DNA from: Nothopassalora personata
Lineage: Eukaryota > Ascomycota > Dothideomycetes > Mycosphaerellales > Mycosphaerellaceae
Assembly (NCBI GenBank): GCA_033816765.1
Contig: CM066297.1
Coordinates: forward strand, 2,598,573-2,662,572
Reading direction: 5' to 3'
DNA: 64,000 nucleotides
Below are positions 32,900-43,884 of the stretch, piece by piece; positions within the stretch are counted from its first letter, which is position 1; each line of letters opens with the position of its first letter. The position numbers and the translations under genes were made by a program. Under the pieces are notes generated by a model, which was given only the letters and a program-made list of their open reading frames with translations, ran no database searches and was not told where the DNA came from.

Positions 32900-35730
32900 A
32901 GTCCCTTCGCCTACCGGACAACGTTAAGCATGTCCTTACTAACACGAATACGCCAAAGTCCGCCGCTAATGTTATGTTCCGAGAGCTTAGTCCTTAGAAG
33001 CGGGTTAAGGTGTTAAAGGACTTCTATAAGGGCTTCGAGAAGGTGTTCGAAGACTGCTCCGTCTAGGTTAACCTATTTTTCGAGGAAGTTAAGAGCGGCA
33101 TAGGTAAGAGCTACTAGGATAAATTCCTTAGTAATAAGAAGCTCGATGTCTTATTTCCTATCGTCGGTAAGATCCGTAAGACCGGTTTAGAGATTCGTAA
33201 CCGAGAGAAGACTCTTCGAGCTACGCTTACCCGCTACTAGCTATAGTAGATAGACAATAAGATTCTTAATCGACGCGTTATCTCTAAGCTTTATAGTACT
33301 AACAGCGGGCGCCGCTAGTTTACGGCCTTTATTAACAAATACCTAGACTACAGTAGGGCTATTAGTAGAATTTAGAGGGCATTAATCTAGCGTATAAGGA
33401 TCGGCCGTAAGGGTATAGATCGCAAGCGAATTCTAGAGCCTAGTGATCTTACCCGGTACGACAGGGAGGCTAAAGCACGTAGCATTAATCCGTAGTCGGC
33501 TAAGAGTAGGGAGATTATTAGAAGATACCGCCTAGCCGTCTATAAGGATGGCCTTCTATACTTTATAGAGGGTACTATTACTAAGAAGTCCGCGTCCCTA
33601 GAGGACAGTATAGATTAACCTAGACTATCTAGCTAGTAACAGCCTTAGCTACGTTAGCTACTACCGGGTAGTAAAGGTAAAGGACGTATAAAGAGTACTA
33701 CGCTAACTCCACTAGCCTCTACCTAGCCTACAGTCCTATCGAGAGGCGGTCGTAAGTCGAGTCGACTTAAGTAGCTCCGCATAGGCGAGAGTATAGGTAA
33801 GGGCATAACTGCGCCTACTTAATCCTCGCCTAACCGAACGCTAGACGGCGCACCTATACGCGAAGGCAGTCCGCTAGGTGTACCGGTTAGCACCCTACGA
33901 TCCACTCCGGCCCTAACTAAGAATAGTAATCCGATACTTACTATGTTACCTTCGGCTATAATTAGGGATGTATTAGTCTTTAAGGATTAGATCCTATAAG
34001 AAGACGAGGCCCTCCGGATTAAGCGCGCTAACTGCACCTATAATAAGCGGTACTATAGCATTAAGTTTAGAAACTCGATTAATGTAGATAGCATTAACTA
34101 GCTACCTAAGCACCGGATAGCGGGCCTTAAGATACTCGAATATGCTATCTCGGACGTTCTTAAGAGGGATAGTAAGGTTAGCGCTATAATGTGCAATTAG
34201 CATATTCGAGATTTCTACTATAAGGCCCTCTACTTCGTTACGAATCCCGGTATTACCGCTAATACCCTATATAAGCGCGCGCTTAAGGTCTAAGACTAGC
34301 TCTTTAAAGGCAAGAGTTTTTTAGCTATTAAGGTAAAGAATGGGTCGTGGTTTCGCCCTAATAAGCGTAGTTAGAAGACTATTAACCCGCTTAGCTACCT
34401 TCGCGTTCGAGGTAAAGTCGGTACTACGAGTAGCATCGTTACGTATACTAACTATAACTAGATCCTCGATAAATTTAGCATCGATAAAGCTAACTAAGCC
34501 GATCTTAATAGTACCGGTACCTATATTAATAGTAACATGCTATACTAGTATCATAACGCTAAACTAGCGCCGCGGGTTAAAACAGTTAGAGAGATAATAA
34601 GTCGAGAATTCGACGTGTACCGATAGCACCTACGAGAATTGAACAAGGTTAGTAACGGCGGCGTCTACTAGAACATGTAGTATTCTCTAAGCTAATAGAT
34701 CATGTAACAAGACCCCGGGCTATAGCTCTTATAAGTAGCTCTACACCCTTAATACTACACTCGGTTCATCTCCTTCCCTAGGCCTACGATTTTTAGCTTT
34801 AATAGGGCTCATTAGGGGGGTAACGCGAACACTATAGTGCAGCATGCTAGGGTCGACTTAAACCTCGAAATTGAAAACTACTAGACTAGTAACCGGCTTA
34901 ATATGCTATACTCTCTTAACTTAGAGGGCACTAGTAGGCCGGAGTTTTTACACGGTTTTTATAAGTAAGGGAATGCTAGAGAGTTTATCTAGTAGTACTA
35001 GACTAACGACTACATAGAAGACGGCCGATTTAAGCGTTTCTTCTCGGTTAGGGTTTAGAATTACCTAAGTAAGAACAGCATTAGCTAGTTTAGAGAGGAC
35101 CTAAGCGCTAGGCAAATGCGGGTAACTACTATAGGCGTTCTAATAAGGTAGACCGTACATAAGAAGACGCTACGTTAGATTAACCCTTACTTTATCGAGA
35201 TCCGCGACGATAACTATCTTAAACTCTAGAGAAGCTAGAGCATGTACTAGGTAATAGACCTCTATCGTAACTTTAAGACGCTAAGTAAGAGCGCTATAGG
35301 GTTTAAGTATCGACGCCTAGTACCCGGCTATCCTTTTCCTACGGCCGTACACCTTAGTAGCATTAGCCCTCTATCCGATGCCCTAGCGGGTTTAAAGTCT
35401 TAGAACGATAACGAAGTCATCCTTAATGCTAGAAGGTGGCTTAATGCTACGGTCCGCCTAGACTCGGAGCTCTTCTATAAGAAGATGTATAATTAGCGCG
35501 TCCGAGCTATGAAATTAATAGACGAGTAGCTTAGCTTAGTTACTACTCTCGAGTAGATGTGCTTTATAAGCGAAGGGCGTAATAAGAGCTTCTTCCGCAA
35601 CTACTATAGGAACTTTACTAGCTAGCCACTTAGGGACGCGTCTAGTAAGACTAGTGTTAGCTACGATAACGAGTAGGTCTAGATAAAGGAGTTATATAAG
35701 AATAAGTAGAACTAAGTAGTTAGTGCGGGT
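32900..35730 (+). pseudogene. Large unidentified ORF relic downstream of Gypsy integrase
   Basis: A single plus-strand frame of about 900 codons can be followed, broken almost only by TAG. Readable stretches include KSAANVMFRELSP, KRVKVLKDFYKGFEKVFED, LDVLFPIVGKIRKTGLEI, HRIAGLKILEYAISDVLKRD, and near the end YRRLVPGYPFPTAVHLSS. It lies inside the 371-bp direct repeats, after the integrase and in the same orientation. No transposase, recombinase or envelope signature is recognisable. It may be a third ORF of the Gypsy-type element or an independent insertion without visible ends. Confidence 0.5.
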
Positions 35731-35784
35731 TTATAGGCTCCTAGTTTCTAGTTGAATTTCCGGCTACAGCTATAGCCTATAGAT

Positions 35785-35820
35785 TTCTAGTTCTAGTTCT
35801 AGTTCTAGTTCTAGTTCTAG
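35785..35820. repeat. Hexanucleotide repeat (TTCTAG)6
   Basis: Six perfect TTCTAG units, probably originally coding, just after the unidentified ORF relic. Confidence 0.9.
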
Positions 35821-36313
35821 TTAATACTTCGGGTACGGGTGCTTCTAGTCCTTAGATCTTACTTGTTTCTTATAGTTACTTATCTTCCTTTAACTTACTT
35901 TCTAGCCACGCGATAGACTCGTCTTTAGATTTATTAGGTTACTAGTACTAACACTCACTTATCTTATAAATGGCGTTTACATTGTTCGACTATCTAACCC
36001 GTTCGATTAATACTAACATAGCTGCCCCATCCCTCGCTAGTTTCGTAGCATACGTTAATGCAGTACGACGGGCGCGAGTCGCGGATTATTAACGTTACTA
36101 TCACGGTCTCTATTAAAGATATCCTTTCGACCTTCATAAACTATCGCTAGGAGGCCCTAGGTTACTTAACATCTTGTATGTTAAGCTAAATAGTAGGGTG
36201 AGCTACTATGCTACTATAAGACCACCTTAGCTTATAGCGACTAACTGCACTACCTATGTTACCCGGGCTTACTACTTTAGAACCTAAGGACAGGTTCGTA
36301 ATAGGGGAGGATA

Positions 36314-36684
36314 TATTAACGACTAATAGGTTGTGTTAACCTTAGGTTTAGAGGGGGTCCCTTAGGTCCAACTTGCCCTAATTTCATTTAGGTTTAATTA
36401 GACATTTAGGTAAGCTAGTAGGACCTAGTATAGCTGTTAAGATATATACTACGTAGATAAGCATTGTAAGCGTAGCATTAAGGCAACAATTTAATTCATA
36501 CCTCTCGAGTAGAGGGCATAGGGGTTTAGGTCCACTAATCCTCTTATTTTATCTAGCTACTACGCTACTCGTCACGTGACCTGATTTCCCGGTCCCGGGA
36601 CCGGTAAATATCCCTGCTTACGTAAGCACCGCTCCATACCACCACAACTCGGACAGGCCTACATAGGGTGGTTAGTAGACATTA
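36314..36684 (+). repeat. 371-bp terminal direct repeat, right copy
   Basis: Uninterrupted partner of 17864-18588. It shows the empty site (CCTCTCGAGTAGAGGG, 36501-36516) of the LTR inserted in the left copy. Confidence 0.7.
36584..36609. repeat. 26-bp palindrome, copy D
   Basis: Centre CCGGTCCCGGGACCGG flanked by ATTTC and TAAAT, at the same position within the right 371-bp repeat as copy A in the left one. Confidence 0.85.
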
Positions 36685-37936
36685 ATAGTCGTGCTCCTTT
36701 TAACTCTAGGTAGTTATATAGGATATCCGGTATGCCGTTTATATGCGATTCTAGGTTATAACGACGGATACGATAGCGGTTCCACTCGTTAACAAACGAT
36801 AATACAACACTTCGAAGGATTAGAATATAGATAGTAGCGAATACTATCCTATCTACGGCTAATGCTTCCTTAAAGAGTCCTGTTATAATATACTAATTAA
36901 AGAGGTCTCTCTAGCGATTAAATATAGCCTTAGTACCCTCGCCCTACTAGTGTTCGATAGTTTAATTGCCCTTACTTAAGGTGTACTAGAAGGCCTTATC
37001 GAACGTAAGTAGATTGCTAGCGAGTCGCTCTCGGACTCGTAGATAGGCATCGGCTAGTATAGGCGTCTTAACGCCCTAATTAGATCGTACGCGATTTAGC
37101 ACCCTACTACCGTAATGTATTACTCTAACGTATTAAGTAAATATAGAGAACTTCGTCTTCGCTATAGGCCCTATATAGTACTAGATAACCCGCCGAGAGT
37201 AGACGTTAATACAAGCGTAGATCTATATCTTAAAGCGCTCGTATTTTAGAAAGGCATCGATTAACTAGACGTCGTTAGGACCTTCTGCTTTTAGCCTCGT
37301 ATGCCGCGGTGTTATAGGGTCTCGCATTATAGGATTACGAGAGATAAAAGGGACAGGGTTAATCGCACGAGCGAGTGTCCTAATACGGTCGCTAATAAAG
37401 TTAGCGAGTCTAGTCTACGAGTCTATAGACACCGAGTCTGTCTTACCGTCTAATAATATAATAACTCTTACGTAGCTCTCTTACTAGCTTACGATAGCCC
37501 TAGTCTTACTAATAGCTACTGCTTATAACTTCCTAAAGGACTCGCTATATCTTAGGCTCTATAGCTAGAGCTTGTTCTTTACTAAGACTACGCTTTAATC
37601 CAATACCTCTTCGTAGCTCTTAATACTAGCGAAGGGTAAGGTCGAATCTATCGAGGCGGAGGATAGCATAAGACTCGCTATCGTCGAGGCTATATTTCCA
37701 GAATAGTTCCTCGACTCGCTAGCGTAGCTCGGCCTAGCGAGCCTGATTATAAGCCTGATTATCCTCGCGAGTCCCTCGCCACTCTACGAGTCGCTGGCGG
37801 AGGGTCCGTTCGCTAATTCGAACACCGTAGAGATTGAAGAGGTTGTCTCGAATAGCTGCCTATATGAATTCAGCGGCAGTCCATAGCTCGATATCGATGC
37901 GAAAGGGCTCTAGATCGATCGCTGGACGTGGCATTG
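36685..37936 (-). pseudogene. Transposase-like relic, right arm of outer element
   Basis: Minus-strand relic starting at an ATG at 37936. The N-terminal region (MPRPAIDLEPFRIDIELWT, later LYGVRISERTLRQRLVEW) resembles a helix-turn-helix DNA-binding segment of fungal transposase-like proteins. Toward 36750 a segment reading VVLSFVNEWNRYRIRRYN recalls the 'LNP..rw.yf...W' C-terminal region of hAT transposases. TAG codons break the frame. The reading frame may continue into 17863 and below, on the other side of the retroelement, where NPKDEELR is found on the minus strand. hAT identity is tentative. Confidence 0.45.
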
Positions 37937-38020
37937 TATAAAGCAATGTAGCGAGTGTGCTGTTAGACAAATAGCGAGTCTATAATAATGAGGATTGAGG
38001 ATTGCGAATTTTGAATGCGG

Positions 38021-38052
38021 GTATTTGCCGGTTTTGTAAGCCTAGGCCACTG
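38021..38052 (-). repeat. Right terminal inverted repeat
   Basis: Reverse complement of 14349-14380 except for one base. It ends 115 bp before the PAN1 start codon. Confidence 0.8.
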
Positions 38053-38167
38053 TCTGGCAAGGAGTTGCGCGTCCCCTCGAGCTGCTCTCTCGACCTTGTT
38101 GGTCTTCGACTAGCGCTGCTCCAACACTTCTCTCTTGTCGCATATGGCATAATCCATACCCGGCGCC

Positions 38168-38222
38168 ATGTTCTCTGCTTCTACTTCATATCTCGGCGGG
38201 GGGCCCGGTGGCCGTCCTGGCC

Positions 38223-38285
<63 letters not shown>

Positions 38286-41200
38286 ATGGCCAGCAGCAGC
38301 AATTCGGAGGCCAGCAACAGCAGCCCCAATATGGCCAGCAACAGCAACAGCAGCAGCCTCCTTACAGCCAACAGCCTCTCCAGCAGCAATACACCGGCTT
38401 CCCGCAAGCTGGTCTGCAGCCTCAAGCGACCGGCTATCCAACTCAACAGCCTCAGCAGTTCCACCAGCAGCAGCAATACCCCGGCTTCCAACAGCCACAG
38501 CCAACAGCCTTCCAGCAACCTCAACCTCAACCTCAACCGACGGGCTTCCAGCAGCCTCCGCAACAGCAACAACCGCAGATCCAGATCGCCCAGCCGACCG
38601 GCTTCCAGCAAGGCCAGCAGAATGCCCTCCAGCAGCAGCAACCCCAGCAGCCGGTGCGACCGCAGGCAACAGGCATGACCAGCAGCGACATGGCCAATTC
38701 CTTTCGAGGCACATCATCCGCACCCGCTCCCTCGGCTCCAGCAGCCAAGTCGGGCAACAAGATCCCCAACATCCGACTGAGCTTCATCACCGCGCAAGAT
38801 CAGGCCAAGTTCGAGCAGCTGTTCAAGAGCGCGACGGCAGGCGAGCAGGCATTGAGCGGAGAAAAGGCAAAGGATCTACTCTTAAGGAGTAAGCTGGATG
38901 GCAATAGCTTGGCTCAAGTATGGACGCTGTCGGATACCACAAAGTCCGGCCAGCTGCTCTTCCCCGAGTTCGCGCTGGCCATGTACCTCTGCAATCTGAA
39001 ACTCACGGGCAAGGATGTGCCTTCATCGCTGCCAGAGAAGATTCGCAACGAAGTGTCGAGCATGGTCGACATTATATCATTTGGCGTCGAGGACCAAGCT
39101 CCGGCGCCGCCTCCCAGTAGTAACGCGCCGAACTTCAACGAGCCTCCAAAGATTCAGCAGCCACAAGCGCAGAATCCGAGTAACCAGCAATTACTGACTC
39201 AGCTCACGGCGACACCGACCGGCTTTCAAGTTCCGCAGGCGACTGGATTCCAGCAACAGCAGCCTACGGGCTTGCAGCCACAGCAGACTGGCTACCCAGG
39301 TGGAATCCCGCAAGCGCAGGGCTACAATGGACCACGACCACCAATGCCTCCGATGCCGACTGGTATGGGTCAGAACCTCTCTCCAGGCTTCGCTTTGTCG
39401 CCTCAGCAGACGGGTTTTGGTGGTGGTCCAATGGCAGCTCCACTGAACGCACAGCCAACAGGGCGACCCGGCCAGTGGGGTCTAGTCAATGCACCTGCGA
39501 GCGGTCTGCCGAACCTTCAAGCACTCCAACAGCAGATGATGCCACAACCAGGGAGAGAAGCAGGCTTCACCACGCAGGGTCTTCGGGGTAATGCTACTGT
39601 GCCATGGGCAGTCACCAAGGACGAGAAGAAAATCTACGATGACATGTTCAAGGCTTGGGACGGGTTCGGTAAAGGCTACATCACAGGTAATCAGGCACTT
39701 GAGATCTTTGGGCAGTCTGGTTTGGAGAAGGCCGACCTGGAGCGCATATGGACGTTGAGCGACCCTCACAACAAGGGTCGCCTGAACCTTGACGAGTTCG
39801 CAGTGGCAATGCACTTGATCTATCGTCGACTAAACGGCTATCCTGTCCCCAACCAGCTTCCCGCTGAGCTGATCCCACCTTCGACCCGCAACATCGACTC
39901 GAGCATCGGCACGATGAAGAATCTCCTAAGCCAAGACGCGCAGACCAGGAAGTCCACGGGTGCTTTCTTGCAGCCACAACGCACAGGTGTGAGCTACATG
40001 AAGTCGAGATCGTTCCAGGCCAACGGCACACCTTTGCGCAAGGATGCTACAGTCTTCAAGAACAACGACGATGATGTTGGCTACCGATCCTCTGCTCGAC
40101 GACGCGTGGGCGAGAACGGCAGGAGCTCATCTCCAGCTCAGAGCGACACGAGCAGCATTACTGCAGACGAAATGAGCATCGATCAGCTCAAGAAGACAAT
40201 CAGAGAGAAGCAGGTTTTGCTTGATGCTATGGACTTTGAAGATGAGGGCAACGCTGACGAGGAGGATGCACTGGATCGTAAGGACCGAAAGGAGAGCGAA
40301 GAGTTGTTCAGACGCATTCGAAGGATACAAGAGGATATCGACAGCCATCCAAGCAGCGCTTTCAAGACGGGAGATTCTGATGCTGAAAGACGAGCGCTGC
40401 AGCGACAGCTTCGCGGTCTCCAAGATCGTCTACCTGAGCTTGCGAGTAACGTGCGAAAGTGCGAAAGAGCAATTGCAGATGCTCAGCTGGAGCTGTTCCG
40501 ACTCAAGGATGCCAAGGCGAACCCAACCTCTGCTGCTGCAATTGTTGGTACTGGACCTGGCGGCGCCGTTACCGAGAGTGATCGACTCAAGGCGAGAGCT
40601 AAGGCCATGATGCAGAAACGCTCTGCGGCGTTGGCTGGCAAAAAGGTTGACGACGGCGATGATGGTTCTGGCGCTGCCGCAAGACTTGAAGAAGAGCAGA
40701 AACGGATCACTCGTGAGCGGGAAGACAACGAGAAGATGGTCCGTGATGTTGAAGAGAGTGTCATCGAGTACAGCAAAGGTCTCGAGTCAAGTCTCAAGGA
40801 AGGGGGCGAGAGTGCCTCCGATGAGCACGAACGAAGGCGATGGGAAGATGGTCTTGGCGTGGAAGACGAGGTCAAGGACTTCATCTTTGACTTGCAGCGA
40901 AGCTCAAGGTCTGCACGTGTTCGTAACGAAGAGAAAGCGCAGCCACGAGCAGGTGCAAGGGATCCAGTACAGGATAGCGGCACCGCCACGCCCGTCTCTC
41001 ACATCGATAGCCCGGCGTCGAACAGAGCTCCTGCATCAACGTCGCAAGCGTCTGGCTCTTCCTACTCTAGCTACCGTACGGCAGAGGAGAGGGCGGCTTT
41101 CATCAAGCAGCAGGCTGAGCAGCGCATGGCTGAACGGCTCGCCGCGCTAGGTCTCAAAGCTCCGGCCAAGAGCGGAGAATCAGCCGCCCAGCGCGCTGAG

Positions 41201-42676
41201 CGAGAGCGGAAGGAACGGGAAGACAGATTGCGACAAGCTGAAGAAGAGGATGCGAAACGTGAGCAAGAAAGGCAGGCTCGTCTTCAAGGCGAGTCTGTTG
41301 CGCCGCCAGCTCCTGCAGAATCCGCCGGGAAGCCAAAGCCACCACCTCCAGCGCCGAGGAAGAACAGGAGCGAGAGTCTGCAGGGCCAAGATCAAGCCAA
41401 CGCCGAGGCCAAGCGTGCGGAACAGGAGATCAAGGAGCAGGCGTTGAAAGAGCAACAAGCAGCGATGGCGAAGGAGACCAACGAGATGGAGTATGATGGT
41501 ATCATGTTGACTGAAGCTGGCCAAGTGCTGACATATCATAGGAACGAGGAAGCCCGACAAGAACGTGAGCTTCAGCATCAGCGAGAAGAAGCTGAGGCAT
41601 CTTTGCGAGCACTTGAAGAGCAAGTCAAGGCTGGCAAAATCAAGAAGGCGGAGGAGAAGAAGCGACGAGAGGCCGCCAAGAAGGAAGCACAAGAAAAGGA
41701 AGCTCGTTTGGCCACACAGAGGGCCGAGATCGAAGCCGCAAAGGAGAAGGAACGACAGCTTCGCCTCCAGCTTGAGAGTATGGGCGATGACGACTCGAGT
41801 GATGACGATGGAGTCGAGCGGAACACACCTACAGAGAGCACGCCGACTCAGAGCATGGAACTTCCGAGAGTTCAGGAGCCACCAAGCTCGCCGCCTGTGG
41901 CACCACCTTTGCCCGCTGCAGCAGCTCCTCCGCATCCACCAATACCAGGCTCTTTCGACGCAGGCATTCCAAGTCCGGCAGTGTCTGTGACCAGCCCACC
42001 AAGCGAGTCGAAGAATCCCTTCTTCAAGAGCATGAACCAGCAGCCAGCCGCTTCTCCAGCCGCAGCCTCTCCGGAGGCAGAGAAGAAGGTCGACACGAAC
42101 CCATTTCACCGCCTCACGCAGCAAGACTTGGCCAAGCAGCAAGCTCTGCCAGACCCAGTTGCGCCACCAAGCCGCAAGACAGCTAAGCCTGCTGATGAGG
42201 ACGACTGGTCCGTCGTCGATTCATCAGACGACGATGATGACGATAATGACAACCCTCAAGGCGGCTCGGCGAAGCAGCTTGCCTCAATCCTCTTCGGCAC
42301 CATGGCACCTCCTCGCCCTCTCTCTGCAGTGGACAGCCCAACAACAGCCTCGGGGCCGAACTCGCCTGCACCAGGCAAGGACCGCATCGCAAGCCCACCA
42401 CCTCCTCCACCGCCTATGCCGAACATGGGTGCACCTCCCCCACCGCCTATGCCGAACATGGGTGTTCCTCCTCCTGCCCCTCCCCCAATGCCAGGCAGTG
42501 GTGCACTACCGCCACCTCCTGGTCCTCCACCTGCGCCTGCACTTCCAGCTGGACCTCCAGCCGGTGGTCTGCCGGATCGCAGTGGACTGCTCGGTCAGAT
42601 CCAAGCGGGCAAAGGCCTGAAGAAGACTGTGACCAAGGATCGCAGTGCGGCGTCTACTGCTGGAAGGGTGCTTTAG
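38168..42676 (+). CDS. PAN1: Actin cytoskeleton-regulatory complex protein PAN1
   Basis: Intronless, 1502 residues, normal for filamentous fungi. It is an endocytic scaffold that activates Arp2/3 at actin patches together with End3 and Sla1. The N terminus is Gln-rich with 21 consecutive CAA codons (38222-38284). EH domain 1 lies at about residues 203-295 ([16 protein letters not shown] to [11 protein letters not shown]) and EH domain 2 at about 478-565 ([20 protein letters not shown] to [12 protein letters not shown]). Prk1-type LxxQxTG sites are visible: [35 protein letters not shown]. Residues about 660-1240 hold coiled coils, followed by acidic and poly-Pro segments and a WH2-like [13 protein letters not shown] near the C terminus. 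The start [11 protein letters not shown] fits orthologues. A RIP-marked transposon end lies only 115 bp upstream, so the promoter is very short or lies in the transposon. Confidence 0.96.
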
Positions 42677-43229
42677 GATCGTCTGACTCGAAAGGGTATG
42701 ATGGACAGTCTGATGGCTGAGGAGCTCTGGACTGAAGGCTTGTGAGCTTTAGGTGGTGAATCCTTCGTCAAGCTTGTAGAGCGAGAATATTGTTCATAAA
42801 TGTGAAGAGAACAGTCGTTTGCGACTATCTTCAGACTCCTAAGCTATCGGATAATGCGCCAGTAATTAGGGGGCCAAGGAGACACATGCCTTAACTGTGA
42901 GTACGAGTGTTTCTGTAAGAACAGCGTTCAGCTGAAGTTATGCAGCAAGCATACGTAGACGCATTTGATATCGAACTCTCTCACTTTTCAGACCCCCGAT
43001 ATGCTTACTACGATGACTCTCATGGTCAAGCACATGACGTTCTTGTCCGTGCAAGATGATGCATAGCAACCGCTGCGCAACCGCTGCGACACCCGTGCGC
43101 AGGTCATAAGCGGATTCCTGCTCGGTCTGTCCTGCGTTTGTACAACGACACCACCATACAACCATACAACGTTCCGCCGACCACGATACACCGGGCTGTA
43201 CCCCCACTATAAATCGCACAACCACAGGC
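42677..43229. other. Intergenic region
   Basis: 553 bp holding the PAN1 3' end and the promoter of the small secreted protein. No other feature seen. Confidence 0.5.
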
Positions 43230-43657
43230 ATGCACCCTCCGACTATGTTGGTTGGTCTCTTCGCTGCCGCCGCCGCCATGGCAGCCCCACAGGTGAGTAC
43301 GAGTAGTCTCCTACACTACGACATCATCACGTTGACCTCGCCACTTCCATCAATCAGGTCAGCGTCAGCCGTATGGACCCGTTCGACGACGCGCTCTCCA
43401 AGCCGACAGAGGCTACCAGCATCCGCCGCATGGTCCCAATCGAGAAGGCAGTCTCCAAGCCAACCGAAGCTCCACACGTCCCTCCCGCCAACATCAAGGC
43501 TGAAGACGCCGACCCTGACGACCTCATCAACGCTCTCCAGTCCGACCTTTACGGCTTCATCCACATCGCCGACGACGGTAAGCAAGAGCAAAAAGGATGC
43601 CTCCTTTCCCCAAAAAGATCCCCACCCTAACTTCCCGCAGGCATTGCCCGCTCCTAG
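43230..43657 (+). CDS. Small secreted protein, 99 residues
   Basis: Exons 43230-43292, 43358-43577 and 43641-43657, with GTGAGT/CAG and GTAAGC/CAG introns. The N terminus MHPPTMLVGLFAAAAAMAAPQ is a signal peptide; the second ATG (43245) is an equally good start. The mature part of about 80 residues has no cysteine, is acidic, and contains the hexapeptide SKPTEA twice, about 25 residues apart. The last exon encodes only the final codons (IARS). No family is recognised. Candidate effector, surface peptide or propeptide; the coding call rests on splice sites, signal peptide and frame continuity. Confidence 0.65.
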
Positions 43658-43884
43658 TATCTTCCGCCGTAACGGAATCATGAATAACGGAATCATGAAT
43701 GCGCCTAGATGAAGAAACAAGCATGAAGCCATGCATGACCCAGACAGTAACGAATTGGTCGAGAGATTTCATCCATGCACCTGCATCAATGCAATATCTA
43801 TAATGCCTTCTCATCATGCCATCTTCGACACCATAGCGTGCGAACGCTCTCTTATCCTCAGCATCATCTCTCGTGTCGCGAACC

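Larger units (their letters stand above)
14349..38052. mobile_element. 23.7-kb nested transposon island, outer hAT-like element
   Basis: The island is bounded by 32-bp inverted repeats, 14349-14380 and 38021-38052, which differ at one base (CGGTGG at the left, CAGTGG at the right when reverse-complemented). The CAGTGG end fits hAT termini. Flanking octamers GCTGGCGG (14341-14348) and TCTGGCAA (38053-38060) share the CTGGC core, two of three differences being G-to-A, so they may be a decayed 8-bp target duplication. Outer arms are about 14349-17863 and 36685-38052; between them lie retroelements. All but the youngest insertions show the RIP pattern. No intact protein remains. Confidence 0.6.

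Noticed and set aside
14349..38052. Starship-type giant element
   Set aside because: No tyrosine-recombinase captain reading frame at either edge; inverted repeats and 8-bp duplication fit hAT better.
14349..38052. Helitron, because of the palindrome near repeat ends
   Set aside because: No Rep/helicase relic and no TC..CTRR ends; the palindrome is not at a 3' terminus.
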